Below are positions 43,809-56,100 of a stretch of DNA of 64,000 bases, in pieces. The position numbers were made by a program, and so were the translations under genes. The notes under the pieces are model-generated. The model was not told where the DNA came from. It saw nothing but the letters and a program-made list of their open reading frames with translations, and did not search any database. Source of the DNA: Siderastrea siderea (Eukaryota > Cnidaria > Anthozoa > Scleractinia > Rhizangiidae); the NCBI GenBank assembly GCA_964030785.1, contig OZ034975.1, positions 43,138,569 to 43,202,568 of the forward strand, written 5' to 3'. The first letter of the stretch is position 1; each line of letters starts with the position of its first letter.

Positions 43809-46152
43809 TTGCAAAAAGACATCTGTGTTAGGAGGCACCGTCCTTAATTCGCGATTTGCCTATTTAAACCTCATGAAGACTAGTATTGGCCAGTCGAAAT
43901 ACTGTAACTCAAGTCTTTTCACGTTGTTTGATAAGTCCCTGCAGTAGTCATTTCGACAATCATTTATATTTTAATCAATTTTGACTGATCACGATCTTTT
44001 TGATCCGACGTTGAGCAAGGTTGATCGTACACGGTTTTTGCAGTGGTTTTAAACCTTGACTTCTTAAATAAATTTGAGTTAATGGTCTGTTTTGTAGCGA
44101 TTTCTCAATAATACCATTCCTGAAACTTTCCCCACTCATAGTTGAACCAAAATAAAAATAAAAATAAAATTTTAATGTGTTTTTAACGGGTTTCCTTAGG
44201 TTTAAAATTGTTTTTAAGGGTGACGCTTTCGAAGTAGTAGTGCTTTTGTTCAAAATAATATGTTTTGAAATAGCCACTCGTGGTAGACAATGGTCTTTCG
44301 CGCAATCTGGAGTATTGCGTTTAAGGAAGGGTTTCCAAGGTTCAAGCTGTTTTCCCAAGCCCCCGAATCAGGCGCATTAATTTGAGGAGTGACGTCAATA
44401 TCACCGCTTATACCGACCACTACCGTTGGCTTAGGGTCTTTCTGTCTCCCCTTTGTTTTTATAATATCTTTATGGCTGACAAATCAGTGCATTCTATTTT
44501 AGATCAATATGATTTCATTTTTACCTTGAGTTAATTAGTTTCTAGCTGTTTACAATCATTCTTCGGTGAGTTTCTTTAGAAATCCCTCTTTCAATGTTTG
44601 GATTGGTTTGCCTAAAATTAGTTAATATATCTTGTGGAAAAAAATGAAAATACCATTTGCTAAAGGTTTGGGTCTTTTGGTTTTTGTTTGGGTGTTTTGC
44701 CCCTAAAAGCTCGGAACTTCAGTTCAGTTTGAGTTAATTAGTTTTTGTTTACAGGTCATTCTTCTCGATGATGAAAATGTGTAGAGCTGTGTAGCGGCCT
44801 TATTTTGAATAACAGTTTGAGCCTGAACTGTGTTAGCCTGAGAACCGTGTTAGCCTTGGAATTTTCTTTCAACCAATCAAAAACACTACCGAGATCTGGG
44901 TAGTGAACTTCATCAGAATGGAATTTCTGCGCTCGTTACTCAGGCTTCGTTTTGCGAGGGCTCTAGTGGCGACCTCGTGAAACGTCGGCTGTTTTCTCAG
45001 GCTAGAACCGAGTGTCCCATATCTGTATGTCGGACGTACTGCTCACAAACCTATTGAATTTGTTCTTGACAATGGACATTTCACAATGAATCAATGTTGA
45101 AGACAACGTCTTTGCGATGCCGGTCCTTAAGACTTTTTAGTTCCTTCTTCTACTTGAAAGTTTCCAGGATTGAAAACTTAGTGACAAATAAAATTCAGGC
45201 TCATCATCGCGCAGAATGCCTATTGTTCTCGGGACATTTACTTCCAGTTCAAGAAAGTTTGCCGATCTGTCGTACTGCGCGTTGTTATTCATAGACGCTT
45301 AGAAAGAGCTTAATTCATTGGTTGCTGTGAACGTACGGCGATGCTCATTATCATGATATAGGCGGCAAATTAAACAATTAACGGAGGGCACTATTGTTTC
45401 GCCTTTTGTTTCGTAAAATGGAACACATGCGCATATTTCTAGAGTGCTTGAGTGTTTTGGTCTCGAAAGATGAAAGGTTATGGTCATAGAATTTTAAGAG
45501 ATTTGTATGAAGTGACTCTTCCCTCCCATGTCGTTTTTTTCTTCTTCCGGCGGGCTTAATTCGCCCGCCGGAACATAGGGGGACCAAGAAATCTCTGTAA
45601 AAGTAAGTTAAAATTAGTTTTTCAAAAATGAGTTACGAAAATGAACCTTAACACACTTTCTTAGACTTGCGTGTCAAATAAAGACGATTTTCATGTGCAC
45701 GACATAGCAGCTTTAGCTAACTTTCCAGGAAATGTTTTTATATCCACATAACCGTTTAGCATGGTAGCCGCTTTTCATAATATCTGCTTCATTTTTTTAA
45801 TATAAACTATTTTGTTGTCATAGAAAGTGACGTCAAATGTATTATAAATAAAGGCTAGTTTCGAGCCATTTTGCCAGCGTGGTTCAGTACGTCTAAGCTA
45901 TTTTATTTTCTTTTGTTCAGACCTAAAATAATTAAAAGTAATCTTATCTTAGGTACATGCAAATGCCAGTTCCTATTCTGGAATTAACGGATTTCACGGT
46001 TCTCTCTTTATCATAGCCGCGAAGGGTAGAACTATTTGTTTTTGGTTTTTGCCAGACAAACACGCCCGAACGAAAACACAATTCCGAACGCAGATCGTGA
46101 AGGATGGGAGGGTAGCCTGCGTAGCTGGCGGCATTGTTGGGTTTAGCGCGCA

Positions 46153-46218
46153 CAAGCAAGCGGCGAAGCCGCGACAGCGAGCGGCGAAGCCGCGACAAAC
46201 GAGCGGCGCAGCCGCGAC
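46153..46218 (+). repeat. GC-rich short tandem repeat
   Basis: Three imperfect copies of AGCGGCGAAGCCGCGACA; each copy is itself a hairpin (GCGGC..GCCGC). Confidence 0.8.
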
Positions 46219-46456
46219 GCAGGCAAATGGGAGGGTGGATAACGATATTCAAATTGTAGTCGTGGTGTTTCTCAGTCGAAAGACATCGCTCGAAAATTGT
46301 TATTGATTTCAGGGCCGAAACAAAAATAAGAGAGAATGAAATTATGGTAGTTTTTGGGACAGTTCTGCTAGAACAAGCTTTAAAGTGTCGTTCGTAGACG
46401 AAAAATCACAAAAATTTTGGTTTCGGAAACCCATATGCATTGTTAGCTTTGTGGTT

Positions 46457-46582
46457 CTGTCCTCGTGTAGAGGTACACAGACACAGAAACAAAACACTAA
46501 ACAGTAGACTACACGGAAACAATACCTTAAAAAGAAAGAACATAAAATGTCAAGTCCCTCGTGTACGGGTACACGAGGACAG
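46457..46582. repeat. Inverted repeat with inner hairpin
   Basis: CTGTCCTCGTGTA at 46457 and TACACGAGGACAG ending at 46582 are exact complements. The right arm also forms TCGTGTAC/GTACACGA around GG. Confidence 0.6.
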
Positions 46583-47404
46583 CACCTGCAGCTTTGTTCC
46601 CTTTGAAATGCTCTAAAAGTGCCCCGTCCTAAAGAAAGCCTTTTGTTCCCTCCTTCTACTTTAAAATCCCATTTAAATGCAGTCAAGGTCGCCGATGTGT
46701 TACTGATAAATTAGTGGCGAGCAAACTCCTTCTATTTTCTTTACAGAAAGTCAACAGTGAACAGCTGTGAAGAAATAACACGGTTAAAATTAGTTTTTCC
46801 TCTAAAAGAAATTTACGTCATTAATGCTAGCAAACAGCTAGTCCCGGCTACGATCAAGCGTTTTTGTCCAACAACGTGTTGGAAGAGTATGTTTAAACAT
46901 TTAGCCACCTCTCTCAACATTGCATTTAAATGGTTTTCCATGTTTGATCTAGATCAAACATTTTACTGGGTGGATCGACCCAGCATTTTTGTAGGAACAC
47001 CGTCCAGCTTTGAACCTCTCATACCTAAACAGCTTGATTTTGATTACGTATCCATTATAACACATTTGTTACATTTAGACTGAAGTACAATATGATATAA
47101 TTTTTTTGGAGATCGGAGTCAATATCACGTGACAATTACGTCACACCTGTTTTAGCTCTCATTAAAATTTTGGGCACCCGCATTTTCTCTGGACATGCTC
47201 TAAGTGAGTGAAGTATCACAAAAATCTATTGGAGCGATTTTGATATATTTTGGAATTTCTCAACAAAGGGTGTAATTTATGTGAAAACGAAAGAAAGGAC
47301 TTCACATAGCCGAATTTTCTCCTTTTCGGACATTGATTACAAGTTTTTACTGCCCATTATATTAATATATGCCTCTTATACTTCGTAGAAAAGACCAGAA
47401 GGAA

Positions 47405-47472
47405 CTACCGTCCTCCACCCGCTACCCGCCGCCCGCTACCCTTCACCCGCCACCCTCTACCCGCCACCCGCT
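47405..47472 (+). repeat. CCACCCGCTACCCG-type microsatellite
   Basis: Imperfect CCCGCYRCCCG repeats. Confidence 0.8.
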
Positions 47473-48686
47473 GCCGGGGGGAAAGTGCTGCTGATCGGGT
47501 AGATAGGCGAGATGGCACTTTCGCAGATACATGTACATGTCGAGTCGATGCAACACAGTTCTCCTGCCAGCTTAATAAACCGCATTTACTGAGGAAATAC
47601 AAATACAGTTTTACTTGTGCCAAAGACACTTCAATCATTTTATTGTGATTTCAAGTCTTTTTAAAACAAAATTGATGCCAGAAATTAAAGGCATGTACGA
47701 TCGACATCCGTCGATAAAATCGATAACATCACGGCAAGAGAAATTACCAGAAAAGTTGTGAGTATTGATTTTTCTCGATTAATCGCAGATACCAGGTCTC
47801 AAGGTTTTGGTGTGAGACTCACTCTTTTCGACCCAATCTCATGTAACTACGCCATTCACACAAAATCTCACTCTTTTAAAAAAATACTACAACTAGGTAC
47901 GTAAAAATATCTTAAATAAGAGATAATAAATTGTTAAACTTCCGTTGAAACGAACTAACAACCTCACACTGATGGCTTACTAAATACATCAATTGGCAGG
48001 CCAGAATAAAGGAAATCGCATCTCTGCAACATAAAATTAAGAATTTTTCCGGGGGCGCATGCCCCATACCCCTTTAGAAGTTCGGCCCTGCAGGTAAAAA
48101 ATATTACCCCTTCGGGGAAAATCCATTTCTCCCTCCATACAAACCCAAAAAACTTGGCATCTACGTGATCGAGACAGTCTATAACGTTTACGTATCGATA
48201 TCGATAATTATCGATTTATCGAACGGTTTTCCGATATCGATTCCCATTACCCACGCCATGATAATCGTATTCGGCCCCAAGCCTCACGCTGTTACTCGTC
48301 ATCGCCACCATGTTGGCGGGTCATAAACAAAAGTACTACCAACATGGCACAGGGGGCCCTCACATCAAAGAAGCAAATTGAAATTTGACAGATTGAAATT
48401 TGCTTACCGTTGTTCCTGCCTTTGTTGTACCATAGGAAGCCCAAGCATAATATTTGAATATCATTAAAAATGGCGTTTCAAAATATAAGACTTTGTATGG
48501 GATTTCGAAGCGAACATTTTGAGCAATACATAACAACGAACTAACTGAATAAAATTCATGAAATATTACATGGTGTTGTTTGCTATCCTTACAAAGCATT
48601 TTGAGAAATTTTAGGTCCATTTACTTAACTGTGTTAGTAGGTGTATAATACATTGACAAGCTTGTCAATGTATTATACATGTACTA

Positions 48687-48968
48687 GAGCGGTTTTCACT
48701 TGAGTGTCGAAAGTTAATTGCGTTTGCTTTGGTTTTGCGTTCACTACGCTTAGTGATTGGTTAAAAAATCTCGCGCCACTTTCTCGGCCAATCAGAACTA
48801 AAACCAAAACCAATCGTGACTCGCTTGCGCACGTTTTCCCACGCTTCGTGCCAGCTACATGTATTTGCTTCGAGTTTTGATTGGTTTACTGGATTGTCTG
48901 TGTCCTTTGTGATTGGCCAGAGTAATTACTTTGGTTTTGGTTTTACGACACTCAATTGAAAACTGCTC
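48687..48968. mobile_element. TA-flanked MITE, 282 bp
   Basis: Ends GAGCGGTTTTCACTTGAGTG and CACTCAATTGAAAACTGCTC, inverted with two mismatches, flanked by TA on both sides (48685-48686, 48969-48970). The TA duplication points to a Tc1/mariner-type transposase. Interior has ATTGG/CCAAT words and is non-coding. Confidence 0.8.
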
Positions 48969-49177
48969 TAATACACAGTAAGGTAAATAGACCTAAAATT
49001 GCTCAAAATGCGTTGTAAGGATAGCAAACAACACCATGTAATGTTTCATGAACTTTATTCAGTTAGTTTGCGGTTATGTATTGCTCAAAATGTTCGCTTC
49101 GAAATCCCATACAAAGTCTTATATTTTGAAACGCCATTTTTAATAATATTCAAATGTTAGGCTTGGGTGTCCTGTGG

Positions 49178-49422
49178 TTGTACGCGTGTGTTTGATCGGG
49201 GAAGGCGGCCATTTTAAATAATTCCGGCTCGGCCATCTCTTTGAGGTCTGGGGCCGACAAACGTTCGGAGACCGTTCGTAAACTTTAAGAAATAGACTGT
49301 TTATTATTCTCGGCACGCAATCGGAAAATCCAAAAAACATCCGATCTTCTTTACTCGCCCCAGACCTCGAAAAGATGACCACGTCGGAATTTTTCATTCC
49401 GGATCAAAACACACGCGTACAA
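49178..49422. mobile_element. Palindromic MITE inside the right arm
   Basis: TTGTACGCGTGTGTTTGATC at left against GATCAAAACACACGCGTACAA-type sequence at right; inner complementarity continues (GAGGTCTGGGGC against GCCCCAGACCTC). It interrupts the right arm relative to the left arm. Confidence 0.75.
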
Positions 49423-49749
49423 CAAAGGTAAGCAAACTTCAATCTTTCATTCATGTCTACTTAGTTGATGTGAGGTAGCCCTGTGACACGGCCGCCACAC
49501 CATTGTCTTCGGCATTTAGCCGCTTCTCCATTGGACTTTTGGATCTCTAGGGACTGGATGCAAACTAATTCGTTCGGCATGTTTTCTCTGAAGAGGTATT
49601 TTCCGGGTGTTGTAAGTTTAAATTCTTATTTCATTTGTAAACCTTTCGAACAACTTCTTACATTAATTTTAGCTTTAACATGTATTCATCTACTCCATAC
49701 CATTCCTCATAAACAAGCAGCGATCGGAAATTGCGTGCATGATTAAACA

Positions 49750-49830
49750 TATGGCAGACCTGCCAACTCTCACGATTTCACCGTGAGACTCCGGTTTGGG
49801 GTATCAACTCACGGTCTCACGATTTATCCT
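49750..49830. repeat. Dispersed CTCACGGTGAGACT repeat
   Basis: CAGACCTGCCAACTCTCACG followed by ATTTCACCGTGAGACTC; a near copy lies at 50211-50250, inside the Penelope-like insertion. Confidence 0.5.
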
Positions 49831-49938
49831 CCAAATCTCACGGTGAATCAGAAAATCTTGAAATTGCCAAACAATTCAGATAGTGATGTATATACAAGGC
49901 TAAAAAAGATAAAAAAGGGGGTATAAACAATTACAAGG

Positions 49939-49976
49939 AACCAAACGTTTTCGACATGTGTGTCATCATCAGGGTT
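49939..49976 (-). ncRNA. Hammerhead-ribozyme-like motif, minus strand
   Basis: Exact mirror of the plus-strand motif at 50632-50669, with the same stems and core. Confidence 0.6.
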
Positions 49977-50279
49977 AAAAGGCCGTTCGTGATTTGCATG
50001 GTTTTTATACTCAGGTTATTCCCGAAGGGAACAACTGGGCAACATAGCAATTAACTTGTTTGTTCAAAGTTGGGCTCCTTTGTTGGATAATTAGGCCCTC
50101 GATGATCTGTCTCTTAAAATAAGATCTTGCTGAACAAAGGACTCTCCACTGGAATGAGTGACTTGGGTTTTCCAAAACGTGACGTGCTGGTTCCGAATTA
50201 AACATATGGGCCCAGACCTGCCAACTCTCACGGTTTCACCGTGAGACTCACGGTTTGACAAATCAAAAGTCTTTTCAGT

Positions 50280-50597
50280 CTCAAGGACAAAAACCTTCAC
50301 AAGTCCCACATTATTTACGAAGGAGAATGCTCATGCGGAGAAAACTATGTAGGTGAAACAATGCGAAATCTTGAAGTGCGAATAACTGAACATTCAAATA
50401 TCTGCCACACCTCGGAACCAGCACGTCACGTTTTGGAAAACCCAAGTCACTCATTCCAGTGGAGAGTCCTTTGTTCAGCAAGATCTTATTTTAAGAGAAA
50501 GATCATCGAGGGCCTAATTATCCAACAAAGGAGCCCAACTTTGAACAAACAAGTTAATTGCTATGTTGCCCAGTTGTTCCCTTCGGGAATAACCTGA
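50280..50597 (+). pseudogene. GIY-YIG endonuclease end of a Penelope-like element (truncated)
   Basis: An open frame of 105 codons ends at TGA 50597. It shows the Penelope-type GIY-YIG signature: IIYEGECSCGENYVGET (Cys-x-Cys inside the GIY-YIG strands), then RNLEVRITEHS with the conserved Arg, SEPARHVLENPSHSFQW, and FKRKIIEGLIIQQ with a conserved Glu. The reverse transcriptase that should precede it is missing, so this is a dead 5'-truncated copy. Positions 50412-50597 are repeated inverted at 50196-50011. Confidence 0.75.
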
Positions 50598-50631
50598 GTA
50601 TAAAAACCATGCAAATCACGAACGGCCTTTT

Positions 50632-50669
50632 AACCCTGATGATGACACACATGTCGAAAACGTTTGGTT
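50632..50669 (+). ncRNA. Hammerhead-ribozyme-like motif, plus strand
   Basis: Stem I AACC (50632-50635) with GGTT (50666-50669). Core CTGATGA (50636-50642). Stem II GACA-CACA-TGTC (50644-50655) with one extra T at 50643. GAAA (50656-50659). Stem III is the self-complementary AACGTT (50659-50664), and the expected cleavage follows T50665. Short or palindromic stem III is known from Penelope-associated hammerheads, which can act as dimers. Activity is not shown by sequence alone. Confidence 0.6.
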
Positions 50670-51260
50670 CCTTGTAATTGTTTATACCCCCTTTTTTATC
50701 TTTTTTAGCCTTGTATATACATCATTTTACCTTTTAGCGAATATTATGTCAATTCAGATAGTATGAAGCAAGACTGAAAAATCTGTGTTGAAAATGGCTA
50801 AATTTGTCACATCTAATGTTTGAGGGAAACCTAGGTACAATTCCAGCCTCATTCCCGTGAAACATAGGTGCGCTTAGGTCTCTGGAAGGCTACAGCTGTG
50901 AACAGTAAACTCAACCTGGCGCCTCGCGTCGACAGCGAAACAGAAACTGACTCTTCAAAATATGCGGCAAAAGAATACAATAGGTGCACAGATAAGGTAA
51001 AGAATACCTTGAAACAAGAAATCTACCATTTTTATTTTCATTTAACACATATTTTGGAAATCTCCAGGTTTGAGGTCCCAATCTCCAGGTTTTTCTGGGC
51101 TTTTTTTCAACATCTCCAGATTTGCATGTTTTGGAGGTTGGCAGGTCTGATATGGGGCTGGAAATTGAAGCTTATCTTTCTCTTTCCAAAGGGATTTAAA
51201 GTTCACAGAGAGACAGAGGGACTCAGTTTACATTAACTGCCGTGCGTGCAATGATCCAGA

Positions 51261-53127
51261 ATGTCTTGGTTTATTGTAATGATAATTTGGTGTTTTACAT
51301 CGACTGCCAGTTGTCTGGTCTCAGTGGCTAAACCAAGTGCTGCTCAAGCTAAGTACCTTGACTATGAGATAGGAGCCAGCATTCACTTTAATATGCAGAC
51401 TTTTAATAGAAGTATGAGCAAAGGTAAGTGCAAAATTCAATGTCATTTGTTTCAACTTTCATTGTGCCGTCTCTACTGGCCGATCCCCTCCCCCCGTTGT
51501 GTCCCATGTAAAATCCGTTTCAGTTCCAACATTAATTTGTAAAGGTGGCGGGGGGGGGGGGGGGGTGGACCGGAGGAAAGGTAAAATGTGACAACCTTCC
51601 CAACAAAATTGGTGAAGGTTGTAGTATTTCTTTATCCCTACAGAGAAAAGCTAGTGTTTTTCCAGACCCCTTCCAAAATGTTCAGATGATTAAAGGATGC
51701 TAATGTGGATGGAATGACCCTTTATTAGTCAGTGGAGTACTTCTTTACAACTTCTCAATCCTAACTCATCTCATTTTTGGAGCAATCAATTGGGGGGCCG
51801 GGGGGGGGGGGGGGATTGGCTTGGCAGTTGGGGTGTTTTATCCCTCTTTCTACTCTTACCCTTGGGTATTTGAGTGTCCAATTTTCAAACATTGTAAAGT
51901 GCTTGTCATTAATAGAGAAATGAGTCACCCAGAATGATGGGATTTAAAGCAAGACTGCATAGCTGGCGGGAATATTTGTATGACAGCTAGGAGTTAGTGA
52001 GCCAAGAGAACAAGCAGCAAAGCTGCCAGTTGAATGAAAAATATAATACTGTTAGCTACACAGGCTAGATTTGACCTGATTTGACCGATATTTTAGGCCC
52101 CAGGGTGGGGCATTTAGAAAGAAATCATCATGACTCCAAAATCAAATGCACCTGATTTGACCAACGTGATAGGCTCCACAAAAAGAAATCCATCACAAAA
52201 GCCAAATACCTGTATCAGCCTGGCCTTCCCATCTCCTTTCTTCTTCATGTTTAAGATGGTTTTTGAAGTATAAAAAGTATTTTCCCATGGAAAGGTCACA
52301 ATCATTCTAAACCACTTGTGTTTTGCATATTACTGTTTAGATTCATAATATTTGTATTTAGAAGGGTAAGGGACGGTCTCTGGGCTTCTTGGTCGGTGGA
52401 TGTTGCTTAGGTGAGACTCTGATTAGCTGTTCATGTTCCGATTGGCTGATTAGCATGTCTTGATTAACTGTTCTGGTAAACAATAAATGAAGGGGCAGAA
52501 GTCAATATTAAAATCCCAGATTTCTAGGATGAAAATTCCATTATCCCACCAACCAGCGTCTCTCCCATCCTGGCAACCATACTTAAGCACTGACTAATGA
52601 GCCAGCTATTGACTCTGGGAACAGCAATACATGGAGCTCCGAAAGCCCAAAAGCCCAAGAAAAAGAAACATTTTTTGATTGTTTGTAGAAGTGAAATATA
52701 TTAGTATGAAATACAAGAGTGAACCAGAGCTGAAAGTTTTTAATACATGAAGAACCAAAGTATAAAACTAATATTAGCACTTGCCAAAAACAGGAATCAA
52801 ACCCGTGACCCTGCTGTCATTGTTGCTGTGTTTTACCAACTGAGCTACCAAGCCAACTGTGAGCTGGTCATAACTGCAAAGGTCTTCCATGTATTAAGAT
52901 CTTTTATTCAAAGTTTGCAAAATTTTATGATAATCACAATATATTTCACTTCCATCTATCTATATTCCATGGGCGTATTGTGAACTTACTCAGTGACCAA
53001 CTCCTGACAGTTGGCTTGATTGCTCCGATGGTAGAGCACTGAACCGGTAATTTTAGGGGCATGAATTTGAATCTCATTCAAGCCTGAATTTTTTGGGCTT
53101 TCTTTTTGCAACTGCTTAATTTGCATA

Positions 53128-53191
<64 letters not shown>

Positions 53192-56100
53192 TAACAGCTT
53201 TATTTATGTGTCAAAGTGATCTAGCACCTTGTAAAGACACTGGTGCTAACTGGGGACACACTGTATTCTAATTACAAATTGTTAAAAATGCCCTAACGTC
53301 TAAACTGCAAGAGAGTGTATGATCTTTGTATTTCTTATCTCATTATGTTACAGCTGTAATTACTACAGCAATTAGTTTTAATAATAGTTTTTAAACCCTA
53401 GCTGAAAAAAAAAAATAGAAAAGTGAGTAGCCAGTTCAATCAATTAATTTGTTTTGGATGTTATCCTAATTCATTTTTGCATTTTTTTTATTAACTGGCC
53501 GTCGCTGTGGTCAGTTGGTCAGTTGGCTTAACATACGAACAAAGTGCTTTAAGGTGGTACAATTGGCTAAAATGCGTTCTAAACGGAGTCTTCTAAAATA
53601 CTTTATCCACTTTGTTTTGATTTCAAACATAACCATTCTCTAATATTTTTTCCCGTAGAATCCGAATTTCAAGTCAAAATTTTGAATTTCCTGTCAGAAA
53701 GGTGTGAAAATTAACACCAAAAAATGTCGCTCAAATTCATAATTGTTTTCTTTTCTTCGTTTCTTTTTGTTTGAAAGCTTTCTTCTTTGCACTATCAAAC
53801 ACCTATGTAAAAAGGATTCTTGTGTGACTTAGCCGCAATCCAGGTGAAGATCCTACAGAAAAAAATCCAAGGAAAAATCGAAGATCTGTAAACCAGGCAT
53901 GTGACATGCCACAACATCGATCCGATGCAACAGGAAATTGCGGCTTGGTCGGGCAAAATAGCGCCATTTGTGTTTGTTAACTCTGGCAACTTTCAGTAGA
54001 ATTGATTAAAATGCATGAAAATATTCCTATTTTCACCCTACACGCGCTGGTAATCCATCGAATTTTGCACATCTTTACGCTTTCGTTTGCTCAATTCAAG
54101 TCCGCCATGTTTGTTTTCTGCGTTACAAGTTGCATTGCCTTCTGGGACACTCATTTTGTGGGAGAAACGCGGAAAATGGCGTATTTTGAGCGTGTAACGC
54201 GTTCTAGAATCAAACAATCACAGAGTCCCAAGCAACCATGATAAACAATGACACTGCAGTCTTTTTGTAAGCGGTGACAATGCACACAAGTCATTACACA
54301 CATATGTCGTGCGTGTTCGGGGGGAGAGGAGGGAGGAAGTTTTGACTTGTTTCCATTTGTCAAACTGCCCTTGCCGAGCCCACGGTACAATGAGCACCCA
54401 CAACAAACCATGTTTTCACTGTCCAGCGGTTTTCACTGAAGGGCGGTTTGAGATTTGGAAACAAGTTTCTACCGTTTGAGGAAGCTATCGAGTATTCACG
54501 TGGTGTTTGGTTTCCTCGGTGAAAGAGATTCGATCGAAACAGTTTTTCTTTCGTTTATCGGATGCATTTTTCTTGTTGAATGGACTGTGAAAGGGAAGTG
54601 AAATATTCTGTGAAATTGTTGGCCTTCTCTCACGTTTACAGCACTCAAGAAGTTTCATTTTTCGTATTTTCTTACGATCAAATACGTAGACATGATGATA
54701 TTTTGGCTAGCTCGTTAGCGTGCAGACAGACAGACAAACAGACAGCCTTCATTTCAGCAGGATTAAAATTGAAGCTCAGCAGCTTGTGGGGTCGTGCAAA
54801 ATAATAAATGCAAGAAGTAGGCAGCTTACATTCGCAATTCGTCTGAAAGAGATTCTAAAACTTTCAAAGATACGGTAGATTTATTTGTATCTGATATAAA
54901 TCTGTTCACAGGGTAGTTATATGTCGATGTCGGGTAAATATCGCAAGTTTATCTTGGAAACATTCAGCTGTGGATCGCGTGAGGATGCATAATTTTTGAA
55001 CCAAAGATTAAAGATCTTACCGATTTTAATAATTATGAAGATACTTTGATGAAAGAGGAGTTTGTGTGCCTGGGTAATACTAATCTTCTAGTACGAGGTA
55101 GTGGTAGCTGGCAATTGTAATATTGCTCTTTTGATTTGTCAACTTAACCTTGCTGCATGAATGCGCGCATCCTCGGAGACCCAGGGGCAGCTAGTTGGGA
55201 CGACGGGATTTTCATGGGCGAAAGTTTACAACAAGAGCGGGAGAGCCCCTGGGCACTTACTCTTACCGAACGAGTTCCAGAAGCGTTTGAAATCCCGCCT
55301 TCTGATTGGCCAGAAAAATTTTTTTCTGGCCAATCAGCGAAGAGGAACAGCCGGGCGACTCTCATGTCTTCTTACACGAGGTTGTTTTCCTCATCAATCG
55401 CCGTAGTAGTGTGGCCCGTTCAACGGGAACATTTTTGAGGAGAGCTTCAGAAAAAAAAAAAATAAATAAACAAAGTCGAGGAAATCGCAAACTATAACGT
55501 GGCCGCAAGAAAACAAACACTCACAGGGAATTTTTCACGGCGGACTTATCGAAGGTAACGCAAATTTTTAGAGCTGGCGACTTCCCCTTTCTCCAATGTA
55601 ACAAATTATTTCTCCTTCTTCGTTGATCTTCGTCTGAAACTTTCCATCTCTGATGCACGGGCCACGCAACTATGTTGATCGAGCGTGTCATGTCACGTAC
55701 TATAGAGAGAACTAGTTCTCTCTAGTACGTGACATGATCTCGCATCGACCGTTAAGCAGAAAATCGCCCAGATCAGCCTCCAGAAGCTCGGAAAAGCAAT
55801 AAAAACACAGCAAACACACAGCAGGTAATGTTTTTCAAACTGTATTTCCATTTTAATGCATTTTCAGCGGAAAACTGCCGATTATTTTCGATCCAATTTC
55901 AGCTCCATACAAACACTCATATTACGCTTTGGTTGACTGTGGTTCCCACGCTCGATCGACATAATTGCGTGGCCCGTGCATCGGAGATTCCCGTGGAAAG
56001 TTTCAGACGTAGTTCAACGAACAAGGAGAAATAATTAGTAACATCGTTTACTCGAGTAGCTATTAACCTCCTGCAACACTTGAGAAAGGGGAGTCGTTAG

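Larger units (their letters stand above)
43809..48344. other. Intergenic sequence between the fucosidase arms
   Basis: No gene called. A perfect 9-bp hairpin CCGGCGGGC/GCCCGCCGG sits at about 45548-45572. The rest is AT-rich with short tandem tracts listed separately. A 108-codon ORF at 46757-47083 has no recognised domain. Confidence 0.4.
48345..49489. repeat. 1.1-kb imperfect inverted repeat with nested MITEs
   Basis: Left arm 48345-48645 and right arm 48975-49489 are complementary: ATGGCACAGG.. CCCTCACATCAA against TTGATGTGAGGTAGCCCTGT; AAAATATAAGACTTTGTATG against CATACAAAGTCTTATATTTT; AACACCATGTAATGTTTCAT type sequence in both. The right arm is longer because of the insertion at 49178-49422. 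The centre holds the perfect 36-bp palindrome GTATAATACATTGACAAG/CTTGTCAATGTATTATAC (about 48641-48676) and the TA MITE. Confidence 0.8.
49884..50749. mobile_element. Penelope-like retroelement fragment with inverted 313-bp arms
   Basis: The 12-bp direct repeat CAATTCAGATAG flanks it (49872-49883 and 50750-50761). The left arm (49884-50196) is the complement of 50412-50724 at essentially every base. Each arm encodes the same C-terminal end of a GIY-YIG endonuclease and ends with the same hammerhead-like motif and a T-rich stretch (GTTTATACCCCC, TTTTTTATC, TTGTATATACATCA). The right copy is longer and reaches the start of the endonuclease domain. Between the arms lies a copy of the host-type CTCACGGTGAG repeat. 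5'-truncated, inverted copies are typical of Penelope-like elements. Confidence 0.8.

Noticed and set aside
46757..47083. 108-codon plus-strand ORF between the fucosidase arms
   Set aside because: No recognisable domain, no splice partners or neighbouring exon, and no polyadenylation context that would single it out.
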